Shown piece by piece: positions 1 to 12,900 of a stretch of DNA of 64,000 nt. The DNA comes from Scolanthus callimorphus (Eukaryota > Cnidaria > Anthozoa > Actiniaria > Edwardsiidae), in NCBI GenBank assembly GCA_033964015.1, contig CM066916.1, positions 13,494,501 to 13,558,500 on the forward strand, read 5' to 3'. The position numbers and the translations under genes are program-made. Each line of letters begins with the position of its first letter. Within the stretch, counting starts at the first letter, position 1. The notes below the pieces were generated by a model that saw only the letters and a list, made by a program, of their open reading frames with translations, was not told the origin of the DNA and did not search any database.

Positions 1-650
1 TTCCCACACGCTAAGATAGAGCTCGATGCACTTCCTCCCATTGCGTCTGATCAACTTCACTGAAATATCTGTTGTATTGACCAATCAGAGGGCGCGTACT
101 ATTGTTTTGATACTTGTATGCCTACCCACTTTCCCACACGCTAAGATAGAGCTCGATGCACTTCCTCCCATTGCGTCTGATCAACTTCACTGAAATATCT
201 GTTCTATCACGTGCTGTATTGACCAATCAGAGGGCGCGTACTATTGTTTTGATACTTGTATGTCACCCACTTTCCCACACGCTAGGATAGAGCTCGATGC
301 ACTTCCTCCCATTGCGTCTGATCAACTTCACTGAAATATCTGTTGTATTGACCAATCAGAGGGCGCGTACTATTGTTTTGATACTTGTATGCCTACCCAC
401 TTTCCCACACGCTAAGATAGAGCTCGATGCACTTCCTCCCATTGCGTCTGATCAACTTAACTGAAATATCTGTTGTATTGATCAATCAGATTGGCGTACT
501 ATTGTTTTCATACTTGTATGCCTACCCACTTTCCCACACGCTAAGATAGAGCTCGATGCACTTCCTCCCATTGCGTCTGATCAATTTCACTGAAATATCT
601 GTTCTATCACGTGCTGTATTGACCAATCAGAGGGCGCGTACTATTGTTGC
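1..650. repeat. Tandem repeat, about 130-bp unit, five copies
   Basis: Near-identical units begin at 1, 131, 272, 402 and 531, each opening TTCCCACACGCTAAGATAGA. Copies 2 and 5 carry an 11-bp indel that includes CACGTG. Each unit has a CCAATCAGAGGGCGCG segment. A strongly diverged sixth copy seems to run to about 770. The array lies upstream of the first recognisable exon of the STAND/TPR gene, so it is probably intronic. No coding role is visible. Confidence 0.95.
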
Positions 651-933
651 CATAAAGAATCATTGTCTGACTAACCAGATTAGTCAGACGCTACTATAGA
701 TTCCGATAAACTTGACCTCCCGTTGCCTCAGATCAACTTCACTGAATATTTGTTCGATCACGTGCCCAAACCTAACAAGCAACAGACATGCTTTTATATC
801 ATAACATAACAGTACGTTCCGAATCGTTCAGCGATGTTGTGGCAGACAAAAAGCATCGGTGAAGTTGACTCTAGTAGAGAAGTCGGAATAAAGTGAAATG
901 AACTAAAAAAGTTATTTTCTCTTGTTTCTTCAG

Positions 934-3900
934 ACCCTTTATTGGCTTCCCAAGAGTTTACCGTCAAATGTCCATCTTCTACTATCAACTCTCAATACCG
1001 ACACAACAAACATACAAGAACTTGAGGGCCGGGGGTGTGAAAAGATAGAAGTTCTGCCTCTCCAGCACGAAGAAAGGGAAGAAATCGCACTGGTGAGAGG
1101 GTTTGGGAAGCGAGATACAGGGGGAGGGGGAGGAGGAGACAAGTGGGGGTTCGAGTCAGGGTACAAGCGAGAGCCGGGCAGAGAAGTTCCGGCGGCCGAA
1201 TCGAACCGTACTAAATTGTGTCAGAGTCGGACCGAAATTCCATAGGCGTCGTGGGATTATGCGGCCAGGATGTCCCAGAACCATTTTTATCAGAGCCGTG
1301 CCAAAGATTTCTGTCGTGCAAATGGGGCTTGAAAGGCGCATAGTTTTTATGAAACACGTGAAAAACGCAAGCATAGATAACTCTAACACTTTGTTAGCCG
1401 TAGGGAAGTGGATCAAACATAAGAAATCTTACAGATAAAGGTTATTGCTTATTACGAGCTATCTCTTATTTGTAGGCGACTTTAAAAATCCGAGGAAAGA
1501 CGTTATCAACGGAACAAAGAGAAAGAATATTCAAGAAAGAGCAGACAGAAAACGCGTTGTACCTCAAAACACATCTCCAGGTTAGTAAATAAAGAGCAAA
1601 GGAGAATATACATATGTTTATGTACACGTCCTATACAAAACAAAGAGCAAAAATCAAACAAAGAGCCCTGAAGCAATCCGGTTGGCAGAAGTTAGTCTGT
1701 CCCTACTTACCAGGAGGGTCTTTGATTTAGAAACTGAATGCCCATACAGATGTGGCACTCATATTTTCACATAAGCTATAATATGATGCCATCTATTTGA
1801 AAATCACGCGCGCGTCCTGCAATCTGATTGGTTGACACCAATGAAAAAGATCACGTTCAGAGTTGTCTATTCCATGTATACACGTTTAGTATCGCCGGAG
1901 ATCTAGCGCTTTATTTCTTTCTCTGGACATAAATAGCAACGCTTCCACTTTCTTATAACAGGAGCTGTTAAGTTTTGGCGAGTTCTTCCAACTTGATGCT
2001 TATATTGACAACCTACTACAAGCCAACAAGTAAGCCTTTCAAGCTCTTATCGAATGACATTCTTATGTTATCGTATACGCGCATGCGTGACTTTGTTACT
2101 CTTTCGTTCCAGCACCAAAGAATTATTCCTTAAGTTCCTAGAGCGTCTTGAGCAAGATTATAACCTGAGGAATTCGAGGGGAACCTTATAGAACAGGTAT
2201 ATGTCCAGGTACCATTTCCTTTGATGCCTTTGAACGTATTTTTTAGCTCGGGATAAGGACACATCTTTTTTAAACTACAGCTCTGTATTTGAGTGGCCTA
2301 ATGCCGTGTGAACTAGCTTAACGCCAATCAAGTGCCTCCTTTGTAGCAAAGGCCACTTCTGGTCATGCCCTGGCTCAACTAGGACACATGTAGCGCGCAA
2401 AATTGTAGTCGGACACATGTCTCCTCTATGTTTCCCAGTTTAGCCACGCGAGAAACATTGTTGGGCGCAAGAAATTTTGTAGCCGGGACACAAAAAAATG
2501 TTTCTTCGCAAGACAAGAAAACATTTCATGTGTCCAAGACACACGTGTGCGGTGTTTCCTAGTTTAGCCACCCGGGAAACATGCAGGACACAAATGTTGC
2601 GCGCTAAATGTGTCCTAGTTTAGCCGTAGCTTAAGGACGTAGTTTCTTTACCCCTGGATGAATCTAGAAGGAAGTTCTTTTGTTAGTTCCGATTGTTGGC
2701 TTGTGGAAAGATATTGTTGTTTTGTTCAGTTGACCCTCAAAATGAAGTTCTTTGTGGATGTTAAGCTGGTTTACCATGGTGGTAACTGTTTCGTATTACC
2801 ATTTTTGTCCAGATCATGAGTTGTATTCTGGTGTCAAGACAAGGTTTGTCGGAAAGCGAGATCAAATCTCTCTTACACATCACGGATCAAATGTGGTCAG
2901 CGGTGTTCTTTGCAGTCGATGACTTTCTGATCGTACGATCTGGATTGTACAAGTAAGTACGTATGCATCACCAGGCGATCACATGTGCTAGCCCGCATGC
3001 ATCACGCAAAGATCACGTGTCGCAACGAAATTATCACTTCATACCCCGTCTGCACAGATCACGTACACTGATGCACTAGAACATGCAGTAGAACGTTCTG
3101 ATTGGCTTCGGCAGCTAACATAGGACTCAGTTTTGCTAACACACGATGCCACGCTCAACCCAGTCAATAATTGCTTAATAAATAACTCTGCTTTCATAGT
3201 TTGCATATGACGAGCTAGCTGAGGCAGTGGAGGAAAAGTATTGTCACGACAAGGAAAAACGCAACGAATTCACCTTGAAAGTATCTGAATACTTCGAGGA
3301 AAAAATGAAGGTTAGAAAATTGTACACTTCGAGTCTCATAAGCTTAGTAGCTTGATATGACAAATAAAACATAGGTGCAACCAACCTGATTTCTTACTAA
3401 AATGTTCTACTTGGGACCGGTCATTATTTATCGTCTGGGGGGGGGGGGGGGGGGGGGGGGGTCAGAGGATTTTGATTAACGTGATCCCCCCTCGGGGCAG
3501 TTAAACGTTTTCGTGATTCCCCCCTCCCCTATTTGACCTAGTAGAAGGCAATTTACAGATAGAGGTGAGCGCGCCAAAATTTTTTATGTATCGAGTGAAG
3601 GCTAAACCTTTCCCGCCAAAATTCCCACCAACTTCGTTTGCGCTTGCGTCGCTGTGAGCTTGCGTTCCTGTGTAAACCAACCCTTAACGCGGTATTTTTT
3701 CCCTTTATTTCGATCTAAATGTCTATTCATTCAACAGGACATTAACCCAATCTTTGATAGCGTCATTCCTCAAAGAGTGTTAAGTGAAGTGCCATGGCTC
3801 CTACGGAAGTATGGGGACCAGGAACGCTTGGAGAAGTTTATCCTGAAACCGACTGTTTCCTGGGGCATTCTTTGCAGGTCAGTAGTTGCCCATTCGCGTG

Positions 3901-6900
3901 TCATTTCGGCTTCTTGTCTTTACTTCAATGTACAGGGGCATCCAATGATCATTTTCGGTAAAATATCTGTTCGGATGGCGAGAGCTGAATTTTCGCTTCA
4001 AAATTTTAAGCTTTAATATTCGTATGTAGATTATAAGATCCCTGAATGTTTCGAATTGCACAAAAGGTGAAATTGTACAACTTTTGAGGGGTATTTTGGT
4101 CGTTGAAAAGGCCACCTAGAATTTTCGGATAGAGTTTTTCCCCTGGCATTTTCGGAAGACCTGATTGAAATCCCAAAATGTTTTTGCATCCCATAACTTT
4201 CAGCTACGAAATTCGAACAGATACAAAATTTGCAGGATTAAAAATTCCAAAGTTACAGTCATTTGTATGCTCAGCAAGGACTTTTTGCTATTTTACCCCC
4301 ATTGTCTCGTTGGGCGCCCCTAAGACCCCGTCCACACTAACGCGGTTTCGTTTGAATCCGTATACTTTTTGATACGTTTAGGCCTTCCGTCCACACTAAC
4401 ACGCTGATCGTTTTCATTGAATGCGTATAACTTTGGAAACGCTCTCGAAAGTGTATCAAAAACGAATCCGTATACATATCGTTTTAGTGTGGACGGTCAA
4501 ATCCGGATAAAAATGAAAACGATAACGTCAACTGTACCATTAATTTGAGACTGTCCTTGCACACGATAATATCAAATAAAAACTATTCACTTGTTTGGAG
4601 CTAAATCTCCCGTCCACACTATTACGCATCGAATCCGTATAAGTTTGAAAACGAATACTTTTGAAAACGCGTTAGTGTGGACAATGCCTAAATGTATGAA
4701 CTGGCGTACAGTGGAAACTACGCTCCTCTAACGAGCTAGTCCAGCAATGAGTGTCAGCGACAGACTACTATAGTCAAGAATGAAAAAATAACAATCTATA
4801 AAAAAAAGTGAAGACGAAACACACACTAACCAATGAAGTATCAAGCCTAAAGTTCAAGGAAATATTTCGGAACCTTTTACGAAACAATATGTTACATCGA
4901 AGTGAATAATGATGTGACTATGAAAGATTCGGAAAAGAAATTCCGAGTTCGTAGATGGGAATCGAACCTAAGAGCTTCTGACTAGTAACCACTGAGCTAC
5001 AATGAACTCTTATATATGAATATATATAAACGAAAGTCAGAGATTTAATTTCGTTCATAAATATGTTACATCCATGTGGTAAATAATCAACTTTCTTTCA
5101 TGCAGGCTAAGTACCTAACAGATAGCGAAAACCGCTAGTGCCCGTCGAATTTTTAGTTCAAGGAGCAAACATTCCAGATTCACTGTTCAAATTACTGGCT
5201 TTAAGAACTCAGAGAATGCTATTGTTCGGAAGCGTGGGCAACTATTACCAAACGAATGTCAATTGACAACATACACTTCCTTCAAAATGCAACTGATATT
5301 CACTTTATAACGTCCACTTCAATTTCAGGGACCAGGGAGAGTACGAATTGGGTAGTTACTTACGAGCAACTGGACTCAGCGGAGAAGAGATCGTTACTAA
5401 GCAACAGAAGCAAGTCGATGACCAGTTAACCCTGTGCTACAATCATTCTGTGGAAAGGGGGGAAGATCGAAAGAATGTACAGCAAAAGGTTTGTACTCGC
5501 CCCGAGACGATCTCGCTCCTGAGGTCTACTCCAATGTTTGGGTGTTGTTGGTTCTGGCAGCAGACAGTCGTAGGTCGATTCTGGTTGGTCGACATCCCCG
5601 CTCGCCATTTTGAAGTTCGACTTATGCCCGGTGCACACTAACGACGTTATGCCGCAACGAAAACAACATGGGAAAATAACTAAAATAATCAATATTTTTC
5701 ATGGAACAGCATTAGATTACTTCATCAAAGCAATCCTATGCCGTTTTTTTAAATTATGTTCGACGCGTGATATTTCCCTTATGTCGTTATCTCGCAAGTG
5801 TGCACCAGGCTTAACCGACAATGACAGTCGCCATATATAGAAACGATGGGTGTCCTATGTCCGGTCTGCCTCCCGGTTAGCGCAATTGGTAGAGCACCAG
5901 TCTGGCGAGCAGGACTGGTCGAGGATTTGCACCTCGGCGGGACCAACACTTTTCTAAATATTTGAGGAGAATGTGCGGCCTTTGCCGTAACTACTTTCCC
6001 CTATCTGCAAATGCATGGATTAAACGATCGCGTCTTCTCGGATAACGCTTAAAAAGCGCAGGTCCCCTGACAAGCACTGCACTACATTCACCGGAACCAG
6101 AAGAAGTACATTTTGAACTGCGAGGAGGCGGGAGTGACATCTTTTAAATACAGGGCTAAGGGACTTGATAGATTGTTTATTGTGGCTTTCAGTAGCAGGC
6201 AGTGTTTTCATTAAGATTAGATTGTTAGCCAGGTTATTGCTCCCATGGATTATGCTGCAAGAAAGGAGCACTGAGGATGTTATCGCAGAACAAGCGTCTA
6301 AGACGTACTTAGACGTTTTCAGCAAAATGCCACACAGTTCGAAGTAATCGAGACTCATAAAATCCCATCACGCACAGTTCAGAACAATAATTAAGAATAG
6401 TATCGCGATTCACCCTGCCACTCTGTGTTGTTGTGAGCCGTCAATATTTTGTGGTATTGACGGCTCAAAAAGAGCTAGCAAAATTCAACTTTTTCGCACG
6501 AATTTATGTTTCATTTCATTGTCAATAGTTAGAAATAACGTTTAGCTATATTTCTAGCAATATCTTATGGCAGAAAGAGATTTTTTTCGCCGAAAAGATG
6601 GAAAAATGTAAACAGAAAATGCTCGAGCTCGTGCGAAAAGCCCATGTGATTGCGTGAGATCGTGCGTAAATGTAATGAGAATTGAAATTTCAATCGACAA
6701 TAAATAGCACTATTTCTTGCCATTTCCTCCAGAAAATCTTCAAGAATCGCGATACAATATTAATTACGATTTTGAGACGGCAATTCCACAAAATATTGAC
6801 GGCGTTGGAAGAAAATATTTTCACGTATTTTCTCCCAACTAGCCGTCAATATTTTGTGGAATTGCCGTCTCAAAATCGTAATTAGTATATAGAATACCGA

Positions 6901-9900
6901 TTGGCTTTAGTACAGTTCACATATTATTTTCGTATTTGAGTAATGATTTCTTATCCTTGTCTATTAAGATTATTCGACTGCTCACCGTAATGACACACTT
7001 TCTAGAGAAGGCTGGATACACAAAGTTCGTGGAGCCATTATACGAAAGATTACTTCAAATGCAGGTATGGTGTTATCAGTAACAATTGGGGTAAATTCGT
7101 GGAATTAGACTCGTGTCGAATGATAATGAGCATCTTTTGAAAATAATGCAATACAGACGCTATATGAAATGTACGATTGCCCAAGGCCTTAGATGGTAAG
7201 AATGAGGCCATGCACAATAAAGGGAGTGATTTGGATTTCATCATGATATTGAAGCACATGTGCAACGGTATTTACCCGGGGGGACTCCCAATATTTTAGA
7301 CGGGGGTGCTCGTCGGGAAATTGATTTTGACCCTAAGGGATAGCAAAATGGGTGTGGCAAACAACAAATTTACCCCTAAAAGAAAGCAAATTGGCGTGGC
7401 GACCGCCGAATTTACCCCTTAGAGATAGCAAATTTGGCAGGTCAAAACAAATAAAAGCGAATTTTAGGTCTTTTAGGGTTTTCAACCAAGTTTCCTTTGT
7501 AAATATCGGTTCTGGTGTCAGTACCAATATATTTCTGAGCAAGGATTGGTCTGAGACTCCCCTAAGGGATAGGGCTGATTTTTAACACCCCTAAGAGATA
7601 GCACGTCTGTCAATTTTATACCCTAAGGGATAGGACGAGCACCCCCGTCTGAAAATATGGGGAGTCCCCCCCGGGGGTATTTACTTCGGTAGGCTTCTTG
7701 AGTGGCAGACCTCGCCAGGAATGGAAGGAAAACGAGCGTGGCTGTAGGATCGAATATCCAATGCTTTTTTTTTCTAGAGCGTTATAAAAGTTATGGAGAA
7801 CTTGACTTGAACGCACTAAACAGGAGGCATTATGTTTATATATTATATAACTATCGCTTGTCATTTCAAAGGTGTTTTGTTTTCCTCGTTTCAAGCCGAT
7901 TAGCCTTAAAATAAAATAAAACAACTAAAACCAACCAGAACATTTCACGAAAAATACTACGACACTTATTATGCAACCAAAAACGATTAGCGCCACGGAA
8001 AGCTCAACAGACCGGAGCTGTTGGGCAAGTCTGTGGCGTATTTCCAAAGAGTAGCATTTGTCATGCCTTCAACTTTGCAGTTCGGTTTCACCAGGCCGAC
8101 TCGCGGGGTGACGTTTGGTCAGCTCCAAAGAGATGCTGGATCAACGAGCATGGTGTAGCTAGTACAAATGATAGTAGACGGGGAAACGTTCTCTTTGTAA
8201 AATGAAGTGATCGATTTCGTTTCTTGCATTGAAATTCTCGTCATAAACACCAACGACTGAATAGGAATGTTTTACGATGAGATATTGTTACTTTGTCCTT
8301 CAGAAGGCACAGAGCGGAGAGGATAAGATCCAGGAAGATCCAGAAGCCGCCAAGGCATATTTCGAGATTGCAAATAACCTTGCGTGCGTCTACACCAGCA
8401 CGGAACAGTTTCAAAAGGCTGAGGATCTGCACCAGGAGATACTCTACCTCAAGGAAAAGTACGCATCACTCACATGATATTGGAATCGTATAGTATGAGA
8501 TGGGGCGTGATTTGGTAATTTAGTATACTAGGATCGAGGTCGTTAAAAGATCGTCCAGGGCTGGTCTCAGGGTAAACAAAATAATATGAGCGTTACTTTA
8601 TGGAGATGTGATCCGTCCAAAATCTTTCTCCATTTTTTTTTTTGCAAACCATTCAGTGAAACGTTCAGGAACGCTAAAATGTTATGCAGAAGACTTGTTG
8701 TATACTAGAGAATGCAAGTGGCGCGTGGAGTATTACCTGGTTTATAACTCAAAAGCATTGTAAACCCTCAATTCAATTACGACTTTAATCGTTTTAGTCA
8801 AATCACACTAGTAGGAGAAATAGTATAGCCAAAAATGTTTTCTGGTCTGATCATTTGCCGTTTTCTGGCTTTCAATTCCAACACTTTTCGCTACTAGTAG
8901 GCTATAACTTATAGCCTACTAGTAGCTCAACCAATCAGAACGAAGCATTGAAAATAGACTACTTAGTGTGATGGAACTATTGACCTTACCACTGTATGCA
9001 TTGCTACGCGACCTCAAAATTCACTGTTGCGATGGGCGATTGGCGATTTTTAGCCGTCAATCAAAACTAAAACGTTGGATTCGGCTACTTCGGTGGGTCG
9101 ACATTAATTGTAAAATCAATTAAAATAATTGTAAGCTATCCTTTGGCTTTCTGTCCTAGAATTATGAACTTTCTGACTCAAGAAAATTGACATTACAATT
9201 CCTTTGCTGAGAATCGCCAATCGCAACCGTGAATTTTGAGGTCGCGTAGCAATGCATACAGTGGTAAGCATCCGTTAGAGCCAACCAGCATCAATAATGT
9301 GTTTATAGTCGATTTCACCTAACGTTAGCGCTAATTAATTACCATTAATGGCCAATCGCAGGGCTAACAGCCTTTAGTATAAACCAACTAATGGTCTATT
9401 ACAAATCCTGCATTCTGATTGGTTGAGCTACTAATGGTCTATTAGTGATAGACCGTACCTCAAAACGTCCACCTTTTTTGCAAGAAAACTTGACTTTTTT
9501 CAACATAAAATAATGGAGTTCATTGCCAAAACCGACCAACTAGTTGGTTTATACTAAAACAATTAGACCTCTCGTCTATTCATCATAGCACATTCGGCCT
9601 CGAGGTCTAATTGTTAAATAATAAGCAACTGAAAGTATTAACAGCAGATCGGCCTTCTGATAGCTTGAACGAAAGTCATCACTTGGAAAATTGTAGAGCA
9701 TAAGAAGATATATAAAATGCCAAGCAAAAATAATCAAGGATAGGAACACTTATTCTTTCGTTCGATGTTACAAATGCTGTCAACTTTTCTTTTCTCAGAT
9801 TTGTTGACAGTATCGAAGACGGCATTTCTTCTCTGGCGGTGACCTTCTGTAACCTCGGCGCATTGTATTATGGACAGGGTAAACACAAGGAGGTAATGAT

Positions 9901-12900
9901 GCGTGTAGTTGAAATATGGTCAAGTTCAACGATGTTCTGAAGATTGCGTCGCAGTCGCAGTGTTGATTTGCATTAAAACATGTCAAAATATTTTCCACAT
10001 TTTAGTTTTGCAGTCAAAACCGCTGTTTCGCGCTATGTATTTTCAAAACGTGGTTTGATTTTGCTTTTTTTGTTTCCCCGGTCATACCATAGTTAGGTTT
10101 CCCTCTGCTAACTATGGTCAGACCATCTAAGCCAATAAGGTCCTCGCCATGTTTCGCGTCGTGCAGTCAACTGGGTCCATCCGTCCATTTCTGTCATCGC
10201 GACAGAAAGCCAGTCAACTGCACTAGGTGAAACAGAGCAATGACCTGATTGGCTTAGATGGTTAATGTCTGTGGGAACAAATAAAACTCAAAATATCAAA
10301 CAAAAGGCGACGTTTTAGAAATGCGCAAGGCGAAACAACGACTTTATCTGTAATGGGCCAAAATGTGGAGCTCCCAAGAATAGATTAGAAGAGCAGATAG
10401 AATAGATTTAGAGCAGATCAAATGAATGAGATTAGAGCGGTTTTCACATGACCATCGTGGAAACAATTGCAATTGAGCAATCACTAGCCAATCAGAAACG
10501 AGAGGATTCACGGCTTGCTCCTAAATGGCTTTTTCTCAGCCAATTGCAAGCCGAACCAAGTACCAAGTAATTACACAATTGTATTTACTACAGAATTTGA
10601 TTGGCTGAGAAAAACGAGTAGCCAATGAGAACGCAAAGCAATCGCAATTACATAACTGACAGTCATGAAATCCGCTCTATCACATTTTGGGCACTGTAAG
10701 CCAGCATGTTTTTCCTGTAGGGCCTGAAGGCGAACAGATTCTGTCAACTTTACTCGGGTTTCCAGAAAATCGCATTTTCATCTAAGCATCACTAAATTAG
10801 GATTTGTAGAATCATTCATCTTAATATCAAAGAGGTGCACGTTTAAAAATTCACTTCGGGTTAGCTTTTTATATACCGTCTAGTATTTAAAAGTAGTATT
10901 TAAAACACGAGCAGCAGTGTTTTATTAGGTATAAAATCTCGAGCGGAAGCAGACTCAAGAGCAGTCCCTACAGTCTGTCTTTGCGCAGTAGATGAGCCTG
11001 TCGTGCAGGGTAATTGGTGTGCTTTATGAAAGCATACTAATAAGCATGGCTTAATGGCGAATGCACGTGATCAATTATACGCCCTTTTATACTTTTCCTT
11101 CAGCAAGTAAACATGACATTCGTGGGTTGCTCTCTGTACCGCATTTATTGAGCTCGTTTGCTGGGAAATATGCATATGAACCACAAGAAGAGTGTGGAGA
11201 AAAATTGGCCGAGGGCAAAGGCCCAAGGCCGCTTTAATATATTTCAAACAACTAATTTCACAATAAAAACAGCAGTGATTATAGAGCCCAGCAAAGGTGA
11301 GGGCAACCTAAACTAACATCAATCACTTAACCTAGCGGTCAGTTGAATTATAAAATAGGTATGAACACCTGTTTGAATTCAGTTTTTTTTTTTTTTTTTT
11401 TTAGGCAGGAGACTTTTAAACGAGCTTTAGAGAAACATCGCGAGGCTAAATCAGGGCGCCGCGATATAGCTGAGATCTTGAACAATCTCGGGACGACATG
11501 CTGGGCGCTAGGAGATTACGTAGAAGCTGTACCATATCTTGAAGAGTCCCTGGAGGTATGAGATTTGTGGGAGAATATGGGCTGACTAAAGCCATTTTTT
11601 AATTTGGTCTAACGTTTTGGGGATAAACAGAGCATATTAGCTTTAAGGTCTCTGTAAACCCGTGGGGGTGTCTTCGGAAAAGCGCTCCCTTAGCGCCGCA
11701 ATTCGGGTTATGTATGCAACTATTTATCAAATTAAATGTTTCAATTTTTGAAAAATCATGCCCATAATGTAGTTTTATGGCTCGCCGACTTTGGTTTCCG
11801 ATCTCCAAACTCTTCGCGTTACAAAATAAACGCCTTGTTTCTATTGCATCCTAATGACAAATGCAGTAATAAACTGTGTGAGGGATTTTTCGTGATTTTA
11901 TACCACTTTTCGCGCACTAACCTGGAAGGAAACCTTCAATGCATGACAGCTCACGAAATATGAAACTAATCAAATTAGCATACATTAACAGCTATTTTGA
12001 AAAACGTTGTCTGAAGCCGTACGTGCCCAGACCGCAAAGTTAACTCGGTAGGAGGTCTTGAACCGGCTCACTGTTTCAGTACGCGAGTTACTAGTTAACT
12101 ACTGGATGCTGCTAGCTTTAAACAAAGCTCTGGTTTGTAGAATCTAGCAGCCAGACCAGTGAGATATCATCAAAATAGGATATTTTGTTTCTACCCAAAC
12201 TGCCCTTTGGTCTGGTCGCGCGTAGGCTTGACCGCCAACAACTTAATTGAAATGGTGTCTACAGATTCTAATGTTCTCCCCTCCTAGCTTTATGAGGAGG
12301 AGTTCTTTGGAGAACTCCCTCCAGACGTTGGTGGCACGATGATGAACTCGGTATGGTCTATCGACGGATGGACGGAATGGAAGAAAAGGCCGCTGCACTT
12401 TATGAAAGGTGATAAGAATACAATACTCAGTAAGAACAGTCATCTTGAGTCTATTTGATTTTTGCGCCGGCGCGACGTTTACTGGTGGTAACTTGGCAAC
12501 TTGACTGATTCTGGCACGCCCTTTCAACGGTAGAGACAGTTTGTCGTTGAAACGGTTTTCATTCCGTAAAGAAGCACCCGTTTGTATTTTTGTATATCTT
12601 CGCAGCCAGCTTTCAACAAGCTGATTCTCATCCGCTACGGTAGAGTACGCTGCCACTTCCTACCTTCGCGTCTGATCGGCACGGGGTGTGAAGCACTGGA
12701 TGAATCACGAGAATATGGACCAACCAAAATGAAGCCTATACCAATTTCCTCCAACCCTGCCAATCAGAATTAAGCTCATATCTCAGGGCGCGACCCGGAC
12801 GCACGGGGGACGCGCCATAACGTTTTAATAGTCATACAAAATCTGCTGTTATCACTGCAGGTATAAGTGTTTCTCTATAACGTTTGAATAACCATATTAC

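Noticed and set aside
939..1166. Proline-rich minus-strand frame
   Set aside because: Antisense of a G-rich intron start and of STAND exon 1.
5864..5945. Functional tRNA gene
   Set aside because: A and B boxes are recognisable but the anticodon stem-loop has the wrong size; the body that follows is SINE-like.
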